In this document: in pieces, positions 24,447-37,100 of the stretch | How positions within the stretch are numbered: position 1 is the stretch's first letter | Layout: each line of letters starts with the position of its first letter | Assembly (NCBI GenBank): GCA_907165065.1 | Contig: OU015528.1 | Span: forward strand, 20,412,015-20,476,014 | Source: Caprimulgus europaeus | Taxonomy: Eukaryota; Chordata; Aves; Caprimulgiformes; Caprimulgidae | DNA length: 64,000 nt | Direction of reading: 5' to 3' | Made by a program: the position numbers and the translations under genes | Notes under the pieces: model-generated | Told to the model about the DNA's origin: nothing | The model's database searches: none | What the model saw: only the letters and a program-made list of their open reading frames with translations

Positions 24447-25977
24447 TTTGATTGTTAACATCTCTGTTTTAATTTTTACTTGCTGTGGTTACTTGCTGTA
24501 ATCACAACAGATTACAAGAGAAGAGCAGAGACTCCATGGAATCCTCTGAGCAAGCTAAGATCTCAAGTATATCACAAATGATTTGGAAGATTGAGAACCA
24601 CTGCTGTAACAAGAGCTCAAGGAATAATGTATTATTATAGTAGCAGGTACATTCAAATGAGATTGGTGTTTGGTACACCCAGACACCTTCACAGAGTTGC
24701 ATGATCAAAAGCTGATGATGTCTCAATAGTCTGTAAGAACTGAGAACTTCCCTGGAGGGAAGATCTTAAAACCGTCTCACATGTTTCATGTCTCCTTCTG
24801 TAAACTGTGGATAAGGGCTTTTGTCAGATCCAGGAAGATAAGTCCTTCAAGGATTTCTAGATTCTTTGCTAACATAATCATTGAGGTAGGCTCAAACTGC
24901 CAGATTTGGCTCACTTCAAATTACCCCTGAGAAATAAAGTGTTAGCAAGGGCCTACTTAAACAAGATCTTCCTTTATGATGCCTACTTTGTGGATCCATT
25001 TCTGCCTATAAAAATGCTCTTAAGTATCCTTTCACATCACCTTATCAAACACACTTTCTAAGGGAAATTATCATGGTTCCCTACTGATTTTTTTTTCTGG
25101 ATATATGTAATCTGTACGGAAGAAGGGACAAACAACCATGGGAATTACTGATAGCCCGTGTATTAGAGTAACTCAGACTGTACACACTACAAAAATTGGT
25201 TGAGTGAGGGAATAAAATCTAGAGGTACACTCAATAACACTGCAAGGCTAACACTGACTCTAGATCTCTGGCTACTTCTGTTTCATTGGAGGCTAAAGGC
25301 CTGATTTTGCCCTTTATAAACAATGGTAGACCTTGAATGATTTCCTCTCCCCTTTGTGCAAATAATTTGCTCTATTTTTTTTTTTTTTTTCAGAGTGGAC
25401 ACCACACACTGTGATTTTTGTTCTTCACATTACTTAATATCATCTTGTGTAGCAGAGGATGATCCTGCTACATGAGAGGATAAGCATCATGTGCCCATGC
25501 AATAAGGATCAGCACAAATACTTTCAGGAAAAAATGAGTGACTGGAAGAAAAGAAATTAAGAACAAAAAAAGAAAAGCAGAGCAAAAAGATAAAAATACA
25601 TGAAATGTGGAGTAAAAGAGGAAAAAGGAGAAAACCAAAGATAGCTAAAAGGATTATTTTTCTTTTTTCTTTTTTTTAAATACATTTTTAAACAAGATCT
25701 GTTCCCATCCATACTTTAAAAGCTGTCTTCTGAGAACTGTCGCTTCTGTGAGCTTCTTGGCCACATCCTGAGCTCAGTAGTTCATTCCATTTAGACCACA
25801 GAGAATTGCAATTTTTTATTGTTCATAGCAATACAGATATAGTGTATCTTATTTGTAAATAAAATACAATGAATGTGTTTCAAAACAACTTTCCTTTATT
25901 CATATGTTTTTAAAAGAATCAAGCAGATAATTGGTTATTGACTTTTAATCTACCAGAATACCCAGACGAGACAGTTG
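24447..25977. other. Unannotated AT-rich interval
   Basis: No gene or transposon recognised. T-rich run at 25376-25391 and A/G-rich text at 25550-25650. Frames are below 75 codons. Confidence 0.5.
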
Positions 25978-26787
25978 TGTATCTATGTGTGCTGGGTGTC
26001 CATGCCCAGGTGCTGGTAACAGGGGGCTGCAGGGCTGGCTCTGTGAGGAGAGGCCGGGGCTGCCCCAGGCCGGACACAGCTGGTTCCAGCCAGCTCCAGC
26101 CCACCCAGTGCAGGACACGGCTGAGACCCTCCACCAAGCTGATGGCCTCTGGAAAAATATATTTGAGAACGGGAAAAACACCAGACCAGAGAGAGGAGGA
26201 AAGAACAAAAGTAGTGTAAAACAGCAGAAGAAACACTGAAGTCAGAGGAGGGGGAGGAGGAGTCACTCCATGGCACAGCAGAATTTCCCTGCCACCCTGG
26301 GAGGACCTGCACTTGAGAAGGAATTTCTGAAAAACTCCAACCCATGGAAGAACTCATTCTGGAGCAGAGGAAAGGTGTGAGAAAGGAATGACAGAGGGAA
26401 ACTGCTAAATACTGACCATATGGTACCCTTCTCCATTTTTTTGCTCGCTTAAGGGACTGAGTGTAATCTGCAGTGGTAAACAGAGGAGTCTGGAGTGAAG
26501 AGGTGAACTTAAACCTGGGAATGATGGAGGAAAGGGTTTGTTTCAATGTTTGTCTTTTTGTTTCCCACTACCTGAATCTGTAATTAAATATTTGCTTTAA
26601 CTGAGAATAAATTAAATTAATGTTCCCAACTCAAATCTGTTTTGCCCACAACAGTAATTGGTAAGCAGTTTCCTTGTCTTTATCTTGATCTACAAGCTCT
26701 TTTACTCCTTCCTTTTTTTTTTCCCTACATAGGGTAAGCAAGCAGCTGGGTGGGAGTTTGTCTGTTAGCCCAGACTAACCCACCACA
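25978..26787 (+). mobile_element. Solo LTR of an endogenous retrovirus (family A)
   Basis: Old endogenous retrovirus LTR, plus strand. It starts TGTATC (25978) and ends ACCCACCACA (26787). It has an aataaa poly-A signal at 26606-26611 and the 3' block aaatctgttttgcccacaac, which is shared with the LTR at 20873-21695 and, reversed, with 12927-13760. The middle carries a shorter version of the 'ctggagcag' motif region. No perfect target duplication is visible (cagttg on the left, ctggtt on the right). The 187-codon minus-strand frame at 25983-26546 is antisense to the LTR and not a gene. Confidence 0.85.
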
Positions 26788-26957
26788 CTGGTTTGTCACA
26801 TTATATGTCTGAACAAGAGTACAGAGCCAATAGTTGCAAGTTGGTTTACATAAGGGTAGAAGATGAAAGCTTTAGGCTGGAGAATTTGCTTGCCTTTGCG
26901 GCCATGGAGGAACCCCATTCCATCACTTCTAGTCCCAACTGTCTCCATGAGAGTGCT

Positions 26958-27000
26958 GAAGATTATCTCCCCCGCAGAGACTGCGGGGAAGATAATCTTC
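26958..27000. repeat. Near-perfect inverted repeat (20-bp stem, 3-nt loop)
   Basis: Arm 26958-26977 (gaagattatctcccccgcag) and arm 26981-27000 (ctgcggggaagataatcttc) are reverse complements at 19 of 20 positions around the loop aga. Pairing does not extend beyond these arms. It lies 170 bp after an LTR. A second, weaker inverted pair (agtatc ... gatact) follows at about 27015-27035. It could be a hairpin RNA, a cruciform, a transposon end junction or a chance palindrome from local duplication. Confidence 0.9.
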
Positions 27001-27035
27001 CCCTCGAGGCCTTTAGTATCAAAAAGTAGATACTG

Positions 27036-28399
27036 TAGCCGGGGGAGGTGTTGTAGTGGGGAAACGTGACACTGTCCAAAAATAAGTTGCATATTCAGCT
27101 TTTGGGGCTGTACGTATTTGAAAGCCCATGTATCATCTTAATCCAAAACCAAATCTCCCCAGCCCTTCCAAGCACAATGGACCTGTCAATTCATGTCAAA
27201 GCACTATATTGTAACAGGAAATATGGCCCAAAGACTTAGGCTTATCTGTTAAGAAAAATCACTAAAAGAATATTTTATATTCATTGTCTTCAGAATCTTC
27301 GAGATACGTATTTCCCACTTTTCAGCCTCAATGTAAATAGCTTTTTGCTGTTGGTGTTCTACCAAAATGTTTCACGTTTACATTTAAACGTATATTTTTG
27401 CTGAAGGAGATACCTTGGCTTACTTCACTGATTCTTAAAGTATTGAGACCACAAAAGATGTCACAACAGGGAGTGTAATTTGTTGCAATTTCAATGGCTA
27501 TTTTATATGTCATTTAAAACAGTCCAAGGTAAATGTAAATTCCTCAGTAGTTCTATACAGTCCTTTTGAGTATTTCTGTATGTAAATTTTGAACAGCTTT
27601 CTCAAAACAGCTCACTAGAGGCTCAATGAAATAAAGGCAAATAAATGTCTATAATGATGGAATTTAGAGCTGTGGAGTGATACAGTAATTTACTAGGTTT
27701 GTTTTATATTTATTTACGGTTCTACAAAGCTTTCACCTAACTTAATATCTGAAAGAGAATTTCTTTGGAAGCTGTGTTGAAGAAGAATAGATAGGTGCTG
27801 TATGCAAGACCAAGTTCAGCAGTAGCTTAAATAATGAAGTTGGTAGTAAATATTTCACTATTCTAATGAAATAACTTATCTTACACCAATTTGTCTGCTA
27901 CTGGGTTTGCTAAGCAAGAGTAGGTCAACTAAATTTGGTGCTCTATGAATAGTATAAATAGTTTAATTGTAGTGCAACTTCCACTGAATCTCACAGAGAC
28001 TGCACTTTCTTGTAATGGCTATTAGTTTAAAATTTCAGGGTCATGCTAATAATTTTAAGATTGTAGGGTCATGTTAACTTTTTTTTTTCTCATTTTTTCC
28101 AGTATAATTGGTTCCATACTTTATCCTCGCAGTGTGAAATTAATACAAAAATCAGGTATAGGGGATGCAAACTAATTTAATGGGAAAATATACAGAGACA
28201 GACATCAAAGAAATGTTAGTTAGAATGATTATTGCTTTCAAGTTCAGCTTCTCTGTTGAAGCAGATCTATCATCACATTAGATCAGGTTGACAATGACTT
28301 TTTGACTAGTTGATTTTTGAAAGCCACTGTAAATGAAGGTTACCCAGCCTTTCTAGGTTTCCGTTACTCTTCTAGTTATTTTTTTTCCCCATATGTGCA
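27036..28399. other. Unannotated AT-rich interval
   Basis: No gene or transposon recognised. Frames are 61 codons or less. Confidence 0.5.
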
Positions 28400-28735
28400 G
28401 TCTGAACCTCCCAACTTTGCATTTGTAGCTGTTTCTCCTTGTTACATAAACTAGTACTACCAAGAAGAGTTTGGTTCTACCACTTCTGTAACTTCCCTTC
28501 AAATAATTGTGAATTACCCTTAGAGCCTCTCAAAGTCCTTTTGCCAGGAGAGATTCAGTTGCCTTAGACTCTTCTCGTAGCTCATGTGTCCTAGTCTCCT
28601 GACCATGCTGATATCCCTCCTTTGGAATGTCTGTGGTTTCTCCACACTATTCTTGAACTGTCAGTCCAAACTTGGATAGACATATTTCTCTCTGGACATC
28701 TATCTAGCTGCACCTCAGGCATGGCCTCATACATT
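28400..28735 (-). mobile_element. Old CR1 fragment
   Basis: Minus-strand CR1 remnant, much decayed. The plus-strand text ccttttgccaggagagattcagttgccttagactcttctcgtagctcatgtgtcc is split by no large gaps and resembles the reversed ORF2 C-terminal region: the '...[15 protein letters not shown]' zone seen in other copies here. No octamer tail remains and no open frame survives. Confidence 0.6.
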
Positions 28736-29084
28736 GTATGATGCTATCCTTGAAAGTTCATCTTCCAGCTTGTTATGTTCCCTACATCTATCTGCCTTTC
28801 TCCTCCTGCTCCTCTATTACTATTTCCTCAAAACAATACCTCAGTTCAATATTTCCTGGTGTTCATATCATCCTAATACAGTTACAATCATCAAGCTCCA
28901 AGTTTGATCCCATGCTTTCATTGCCCAGTCTTCTACTACCCTAGTCTAATGCTCCCTACACATTTTTTGTCTTTCCATCCGTCCTCTGTCACAGACCACC
29001 AACTCAAAGAACAATCTCAGTCATGGGCCAGGGTTTCTGAGACCCCACAGTGACTTATTTCTCCTCTTAGGAATTAAATTCCTA

Positions 29085-29155
29085 CAGTCCTGGGGTTGGG
29101 AAATGATAATCCTTATGGGTTCATTCTAACTCGAGATATTCTATGATTCTGTGAA
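29085..29155 (+). mobile_element. CR1 3' stub
   Basis: About 70 bp of CR1 3' end: tgataatccttatgggttcattctaactcgagat then attctatgattctgtgaa. Only the tail and the preceding untranslated piece are left, an extreme 5' truncation. Confidence 0.75.
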
Positions 29156-29543
29156 GTTCAGTGTATCATCTGTTGTCCTCATGTAGATGTCTGTGTGCAT
29201 AGCTACTTATATATGGGTGATCAGTGCTGAGAATTTGGTATTCAGTTACTGCAACCAGCTTGAAATAAAAATAGAAATGATTAGCTAAAGAGTCCCTGAA
29301 GTATGGGGCCTTAAACAATTATATTGTTTTCTTGTGCTTAAGACCAACACAAACAAAATTAGTGCCAAGAGTAATATAGATTTTCCTCCAAAGTAAATAT
29401 ATCTATTCCATATTTAGAACAAGAATTCACCCTTTTTGTTTGATGACTCTCTTCAGCATCTTTAAAACTGGTTTTAGTTATTCTTTTATTTGACAAATCT
29501 GGTGTCTTGCACTCAACGGTTTTACAGAGATGACTGAGAAGCC

Positions 29544-30055
29544 TCTACTCTGTTCTTGTGAGATTCAACCTGGAGTACTGCATACAGCTCTGGGGTCCCC
29601 AGGATAAGGGGACCTGTTGGAACCAGAGGAGGGCCACAAAAATGGTCAGGGGGCTGAAATACCTCTCCTATGAAGAAAACTGAGAATTGGGGTTGTTCAG
29701 CACAGAGAACAAGACACCTTATTGCAGCCTTTCAATATATAAAGAGGGATTAGAAGAAAGATACACTACTACTGGCCTGTAGTGACAGGACAAGGGGCAG
29801 TGGTTTTAAACCTGAGAGAGAGGGATGATTTAGATTGGATATAAGGAAGAAATTATTTATGATGAAGGTGGTGAGACAATGGAACAGGTTTCCCAGATAA
29901 GTTGTGGGTGCCTCGTCCATGGAAGTGTTCAAGGTCAAGTTGGATGGGGTTTTGACCAAATTAATATAGTGAATGATGTCCATGCTCATGGCAGGGGGGT
30001 TAAACTAGGTGGTCTTCAAAGGATCTTTCCAGCCCAAACCATTCTATGATTCTAC
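29544..30055 (+). mobile_element. CR1 3' fragment
   Basis: Plus-strand CR1 covering the ORF2 C-terminus and 3' end. Landmarks are ttcaacctggagtactgcat (FNLEYCIQLWG-like), agagggattagaagaaagat, ggatataaggaagaaattat and the catggcaggggggttaaact block, ending ccattctatgattctac. The 79-codon minus-strand frame at 29750-29989 is its antisense shadow. Confidence 0.93.
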
Positions 30056-31332
30056 AATTTTAAGCTTGCTGGAGTAGCTCAGCTCCTGTGAAGGACTAAG
30101 TGAAATAAGATTCTGACCTCATCCCAAGTAAAATACTAAAATGGAAGATATAAGAGTCTTGAAACCAAGAATGAAAAGGGTAAACAGTACAGAAGGAAAT
30201 TCTGTGGGATCTAGTGTGAAACTGGTTGATCAAAGTGGCTATTTTTTTTTTCAGGTAAAATCATACATTCACTTAATAGAAATTAGTATCTGTAGATGTT
30301 AACATACATATGTTAACATTTAAAGGTAAAAATTAACTTTAGAAGCCCCAAATTAGAAAACATTAAATGGACTTGAGACTTCCAAACTGACAGTCAATTA
30401 GAGTCTTATTAAGCAGGTAGCATTTTAAAACTTAAATAGATCTCATAAGTCCATTTTTCCAATGTTTTGTAAGAAAAATAACCTGAAAGGTTCAATTTGG
30501 ATCTTACCTCTTGCAGCCTGTTGCCTATATCTGAAATTTTTCTGGTTTTCATTATCTGGAAGACTCAACTTACTCCTGCTATTCACTTTCACTTATCTAC
30601 CCGGTATGGTCACATTCACAGCCTGTTCCAAAGCCTGCTGTATCCAGTGAGAAGATATCCAGTTGCAGTGATGACCTTTGATCTAGTCTTTTGGGGTTTT
30701 TTTGTTCTGTTTTTGCTAACTTTAAAATTATCAGTAGTAGAAGGGCTCAATTTTTGCCTTTCATTGCACTAGTGTTTCTCTGTAGGGAGTATTACTGAAA
30801 AGCTGCTTCCAATGACCTATCAGGGAAGAAGACTCTTTTTCAGTCAATGTGCTGTTGCTTGTAATCCTGCAAGTCTGTTATGGAGGAGTTGTTGTAAACA
30901 AACTTCTGTAACTCAATCTCACCAAGATGAGAAATTGAAGAGAATAGTAGGAAAAATACACTATTTTTTTCAGTGTCCAGTGAACTATTATTTCATCAGA
31001 ATATCAAGTCAGTTAAAAATAATAAACAGTTGGATATATGAGTGCAACTTGAATATTAGTTTCTGATCCTAATCGTTCTTCAACTTTTCAACCCTCTATA
31101 AACTGGGAAAGGAAAATTTGTAAAAAAATTGCACTTTGTAAATTCCACTCCAGACTTTGCTGTCAGGGCAATTGGCTCATTAATCTTCTCAGGTGTGACA
31201 GAATTTCATGGTGCCAAGACACTATCTCAGCTGGTTTATCTTCCTGAAAATTTTGCTTTTTTTTTTTTTCCAGAAGATGTAAATGATTGAAGGGGACAAG
31301 AAAAAAAAAAAGTGAAGCATATGCCTTCAAAG
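30056..31332. other. Unannotated AT-rich interval
   Basis: No gene or transposon recognised. Three plus-strand frames of 62 to 91 codons (30462-31066) lack motifs. Confidence 0.5.
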
Positions 31333-32165
31333 AATCATAGAATTATAGAATAACAGATTAACCCAGGTTGTAAAGGACCCTGAAAGATCATTTTGTTCAA
31401 CGTTGATGAGATGAGATTATTTAGCACCCTGTCTAACTGCCTCTTGAAGTGAGGACTCTTAACCTCCCTGGGAAGGTTGTTCCAGTGAATGTTCGCTCTT
31501 AGTGTAAAAAATTTCTTTCTTAGGATGTGATAAACTCTTTCCCAGTGCAACTTGTGCCTGTTGTCCCTTGTCTTTTTCATCTGGTGCCTTGTGAAGAGAA
31601 AGCCTTTGTCCTTCGTGTAGCCACCCTTTAAGTACTTTAATACTGTAACGAGGTTCCTCCTGAGACATCTCCAGGGAGAAAAGACCTAACTCCTTCAGTC
31701 TTTCTGCATAATTGTGGGGACCAGAACTAGAGACAGTGCTTGAGGTGTGGCCTGACAAGTGATGAATGTAGTGGGAAGATTACATGTCTATCTCTGCTAG
31801 TTATGCCCTATGAATGCAGCAGAGGATCCAATTTGGTTTTTTTGCTGCAATGGTATACTGCTGACTGATGTTCAGCATGTTGTGCCCCCAGGTCCCTTTC
31901 AGCAAGGCTGTTCCCCAGTTCTCCAGATCCTAGCCTGTACTGGGCTCTTTGGCTATTTGCCCCAGGTGCAGGACTTTGTACTTGTTTTTTTCTAAACTTC
32001 ATACTGCTCTTGCTAGCCCACTCTTTCAGTCTGACTGGGTCTCTGTAAGATATATCTCCCTTCCAATATGTTTACCTCATCACCCAGTTTGGTGCTTTCA
32101 ATCTCATAGTCCAGGTCTCTTATGAAGATGTTGAATAGTGTGGGATCCCTAGGGTATTCCTAAGA
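31333..32165 (-). mobile_element. CR1 3' fragment with long ORF2 remnant
   Basis: Minus-strand CR1. The reversed tail (gaatcatagaattatagaat) is followed by the 3' region and the ORF2 C-terminus. Minus-strand translation gives [31 protein letters not shown]-like, FFTLRANIHWNNLPREV and, further 5', a KFRKKQVQSPAPGANSQRAQYRLG-like part. Frames are interrupted in several places. The 5' end fades near 32165 in a region corresponding to the palm/thumb. Its 3' untranslated sequence differs from that of 7271-8082, suggesting another subfamily. Confidence 0.92.
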
Positions 32166-32189
32166 GTAAAGGAAAAAGGAGGAGAATTA

Positions 32190-32293
32190 TAGAAGATTAA
32201 AGATTACACGTAGTAACAAATATCCCCCACGCCCTGTATTGTAGAAGATTAAAGATTACACATAGTAAGAAGTATTCCCCCACACCTTGTATT
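32190..32293. repeat. 52-bp tandem duplication
   Basis: 32190-32241 and 32242-32293 are adjacent copies starting tagaagattaaagattacac and differing at about seven positions. They lie just outside the 5' limit of the CR1 at 31333-32165. A local slippage or unequal exchange event. Confidence 0.9.
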
Positions 32294-33593
32294 AAAAATA
32301 CATTAATATTTCATAATCAAGCATGTTCAGATTAGGCAAAACTAAAATACAAGTTGTTCATGCAACATTAATTCTGTTGCCTTGGAAATATGAAATTTAT
32401 ATTATAAGAAAGGTATAGCAGAACCATCCATGTGAGGTTTTAATGAAAATGGCTGTTTGTAAAAGGTATGTGGAGCCTGGCACAGTGTTTGCATCTGAGT
32501 TATCTGGAACTGATTAGTTTCGTTGGATTTTAACATTTGATTTAATTAAAATTTATATTTTAATACTATTGATTACAAAAAAATATTACTATTTTCATTT
32601 GGTTTACAAAACTATTGAAGGGTGTATTTTTTTTTCCCTGGGAAAAAATGTGAACTCCTTTCCCTTCTTCTTTACCTCCCTCCCAATTACCCTTAGCTAG
32701 TATATAGCTCTCCAGAGAGTCACTCCTACATCTAAAATAGTTCAATGCCTTCCTTGAGAAATGGGAAGAATAGGATACTTGCCATCCTAGAAACTTTTTT
32801 TCTATTCACAGCTGTGCTAGAGATGCCCTTACACAAACTTTTCATCCTGAATATCAATATATGTAGTCATTCTTCTACCCACTATTGCAAGTTCCAAGTT
32901 ATTTTTTAATGAATTATACTTCCTTCTTCTTAGTAGAGTCACTATTCAAAAATAATGTGATATGAAGTATAGGATTATTAGCAGTACGTGGAAGATAAAA
33001 GAATAGGACTTGATTTAACCAATAATCTCAAACAACGTAGTTTCTAGTTGTCATATTTCTTCTTATTTTCACAAACATATACTTTAGCATACATACGTAA
33101 CTAGCATGCAGTTAGCTCTTGTGTCTGATAGTTGAATTGAAAGCTTTTTGAGTAAATGGAAATTATATCATTAATTTCAACGGATAAAGAGCTAATTTTC
33201 ATAGAGAAGAGCAAAAAGCCAAGCGTGACAAAGGTAATAAAAATTAAAAAAAATCCTGCCTGGTTGTTGTGCTTTGTCTACTAGGCAGACAGAAGTAATT
33301 TCGCTGCTGTCAATTTGGCACTTTGTAGTGGCTTTTTGCTCACTTCCGGGAAAGAAAAAGAAGGAAATATGTTTTAATGAGTGTCTGTTATGCTCTTAGA
33401 CTATAGAGATAGTAATCTGTATGTGGAATATGTATTCTTTTGGTAAGGGTCATTACTTAAGTTCTTTTACTCACCATTTTTCTGTGTGTTGTTTCAGTAA
33501 GTATTTCTGACGTGTCCAAGGGAAATGTGTTCTGGATATTCCCAAAAAAACAAATCATAGTTTAATTGCCATTAAAGGGAATTAAATACAAGT

Positions 33594-33612
33594 TAAACAA
33601 ACAAACAAACAA
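33594..33612. repeat. AAAC microsatellite
   Basis: Tandem aaac units within A-rich text. Confidence 0.85.
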
Positions 33613-33910
33613 GCCAAAACAACTTAGGCCCTTCCAGCAGACCATGTAGTTATGCTAAAAAAGAAATTAAAAAGAAATAAAGATCCTAAAAAAGAAATAA
33701 AGAACCCTAAAAAAATATCCCAAACCTAATTGTCCATATCATTGTTAAAGAATTCGCATATGCAGTGGCTCTGTTACTGCAAGAAAAAACAGTATGTACT
33801 GGAATTAATTTCTGCATAAAACTGCAACACTAAATCAAGATCTGATGGTGTTTGAAGGAGTAGGAAGAAACCTGGTACAGTATATTCAGATAGTCAGTAA
33901 AGACAGAGGT

Positions 33911-33948
33911 ATTTTATTCAAAGGATATTATTTTATTCAAAGGATATT
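33911..33948. repeat. 19-bp tandem duplication
   Basis: attttattcaaaggatatt is present twice head to tail with no mismatch, implying a recent slippage or replication error. Confidence 0.92.
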
Positions 33949-34092
33949 ACTTGTGCAAAATGTGAAGTAAACATTTTTTAAAATCCCTGTTGAGAAAATT
34001 GATGGTACATATTTACCATGAAAATTTGACTATTACAATACTAAATAATCTATCTCAATACATAACTTATCAGGTTAGCCTGCACAAATTCA

Positions 34093-34165
34093 ATCACAGA
34101 ATCCCACAGAAACCTTGGCTAGGGCTGGACCTCTGTGGGCACTTAGACAACATCTTGGGCTGCAG
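34093..34165 (-). mobile_element. Possible CR1 3' stub
   Basis: aatcacagaatcccacagaa followed by ggctagggctggacctctgt resembles a decayed reversed CR1 tail plus the first conserved 3' block. Short and diverged, so the call is tentative. Confidence 0.4.
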
Positions 34166-37100
34166 AGCACCCCTTCCCAAAAGGATGGGACTCTGTACCA
34201 TAGCTATTTACATGCTGACCCCATCTTCTCTCATGCCAACACTCCCGCACGTGGGAAGCCATTCTTTCCTGGTTCCAGAGCTCCATCAAAATGGTGAGTC
34301 TGAAGATTTTTTTTTTTTTTAATACTTTCAGGGACAAGACAATAAGGAAATCAAGATAAGAACAGAGTAGTTGGAGGATTTCTAAACCACAGACAACTCA
34401 TAGACAAACCCAGGAAGTACATAGGCTTTTGGAAAAGCAATAAAATCTTCTACTCAAACCCAATCTCAACACATCTGCATTTCTTTAACTTTTATTCAGT
34501 ACTTTCAAGATCTTAGGGCTTATGCAGAGCCCTTCTTCCTGTTCCTGCTGTATTTTATCTTTATAAGTATCAGTGTGAAGTTCTGTATCCTTTTGTAAAG
34601 TTCTGGACTCCTCAGTCAACTAATTATTTTGAAAGACTTGAAAGACTTCAAAATCTTCAGCACGTGTTCTGTTGCTTCCTTATAATCTTCCTTAAGACAA
34701 CCCTGTCTTTAGCTTTCAGCTTAGTCATTGAGATAAGGGGCTGCCATTTCAAAGGTAACAATAACATTCTGTTATTAACTCTCTTAATAATCGCTTCCAA
34801 CCCCAGAGAAAATAACAAACAAGTAAACAACGTAAGTGGAAATCTACATTCCATATGAAAATATTTAATACAAAAAAGGCACATAGCAAACAAAATGAAA
34901 TATAGTAATATATGCATATATTAGAACCAGCCATGTATAATCCAAGTAGAAAATTTATTAGAATATAAGTTTTAAATCATAATATAACAATTTTATAATG
35001 CACCTCTAAATCGGGAAAATAGAGACATCAAGCCTTCTATCACACTTGGTCTAAGAAAACTAAAATGTAAACCACAAAGGAAAAAAATATTCTTTAAGTT
35101 TCTGGTACCTCTGTCTCATTGCTTAAAGGAAGGTAATATAAACTGACTTCATACTTCATCTACCATATACATGGCATTTCTAAAATCTTAAATCATTTAA
35201 ACTTTAAGTAGTATCATAATTTTGTAAAAGTATAAAGCAGCCATGAATAGTAAGTCACACACAATCATGAGCACTGGAAGGCTTTTCAGAAAAAAACACT
35301 AGTCAAGCTAGTGAAAGAGTGACTACCTTTTTTTATCATTTCAAGGAGAAAAATTATTTAAAGCCAACGTATTCCCATAAGCTGCAGAATGAGCTTCCGC
35401 TGGTTTCCCATAGACTGAGTTTAGGTCTCTTTAATAAGTCCCTAGCTGCAATACTGGGCTAGCTTTGCCTTTTATTTTTCAATGATCCTATGTCAGGATG
35501 TGTTATTGATACCTCAGGGCTATATACGTGTTGATTTTCTTCTTGGAAGTACTCAGTAGGCCAAATTCATACCTACTTTTCCTTATTCAGGTCTCCATCA
35601 TCTACTCACTTCCAAATTTTCACAAAATATGTCAGAATTTTATGTCTTTAAGATTTCTAGCTCTTGATCTGTTTAGGAATTGTCCAGTTGTATTATATGG
35701 AAAGACTCATAGGCAGAGCAATCCAATATACTTAATTTTCTTAATAAATCACGACTCCACTACTAGTTCTTCCTCAAAGTAGTGTCTTGCATTGTGAGGC
35801 TCTAACTTTCAGTTTTTCAGGAACAAGAACCTAAAAAACCAGACAAACAACAACTTGTTTTTTGTGAACTGTAACAAATAGTACTGTTCTATTGTACTTC
35901 TTTATAGGTCAGTTAAGTTTATTTTTTTAAAACCCTACCCATTCCCTGCACTTTGGCATCATTTCAGTTAATTTCCTTGGAAAGCAACCAGATGTTCTAG
36001 AAAGAGTTAATTTTTAGCAGGAGGGCCTGGCATTTATGGCTATATAAGGAAGTACATGTGTCAGTTTTAAAATGCACAATCATTTCTTCACTGCTTTTAA
36101 TCTATTTTCTCTTGCTGATCTGAAATTGCATTTGTAACCTTCCTAGGATATACCTGCTCATCTTGGTTCATGTGCCCAGAGATGGCTCCATGAACCAAGC
36201 ATGGTAAGAGAGCATAATCAGGAGAGTCACTTTAGAAATATATTATTAAACAAAAAAAGTTGTTGCTTCTGAAGAAACCACATGTGTTGTATGCTGAATG
36301 AGTTATCAGATTTAGGAAAAATATTTTCCTGCCTTTTTTTTTTTTTTTTTCTTTTTCTAGTTTCCTGCTACTGGAGTTATATAGTTCAAAATTGTAACAG
36401 TAAAATTTAAGAAATGGTGTCTGAGTGAGTCTTGTGAGCAGGTATATGGCCTTTTAAAATATCTGAGAACATGAAAAGCATGCTTTTTGCAATTTCTGCA
36501 ACTTCAATTCCTTTATTTATTGTAACGTAGCCTATGTTAAAACTAACTAAGATATTGCCTTTTGAATTCATTAGGAGCTTCACTTATGAGAAAACAAAGA
36601 TCAGTGAGCTACAGAAATTCTACAGAAAACTATGCATTCCACATACTCAATTAAACCAACCTTGTTAGAGTAGAATGAACATGTTTTACTGTTGCATGCT
36701 TTTTTCTTGTCCTTCACAAACCATTCTTCAAATGCAGTTTCAAATGTTTAATATTAATAAACAACATTTATGGTTCTATTTTACCCTGTGGTTTGACAAT
36801 TTTTGGAGAGAAAGCTAAGATAATGATTAAGATAATGATTGCAAAAATTCTTCTAAAGTACGAAGTGTATTGCAAGGAACTGAAGAGTTAATATAGAGTT
36901 CTTTTCTTCTGATTTAAACCCACAAATTAGATCTGCTGGTGAAATTTAATTATCAACTTAAATGCAGTTCCAGTTCAGATTCTCTTTAATAGATTCATAT
37001 TTTATGAGTGTGGAGTTGGACTCATCTTTCCGAGTTTAGTTCACCTGAAAGGCAGGGGTCTAGCCTAAGGTAGAAGTCCTAAGATTTTTTAGGCTCACAG

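Noticed and set aside
25983..26546. 187-codon minus-strand frame, the longest in the window
   Set aside because: Antisense to a solo LTR with defined TG and CA ends and a poly-A signal on the other strand. Low-complexity Ser/Pro/Leu composition.
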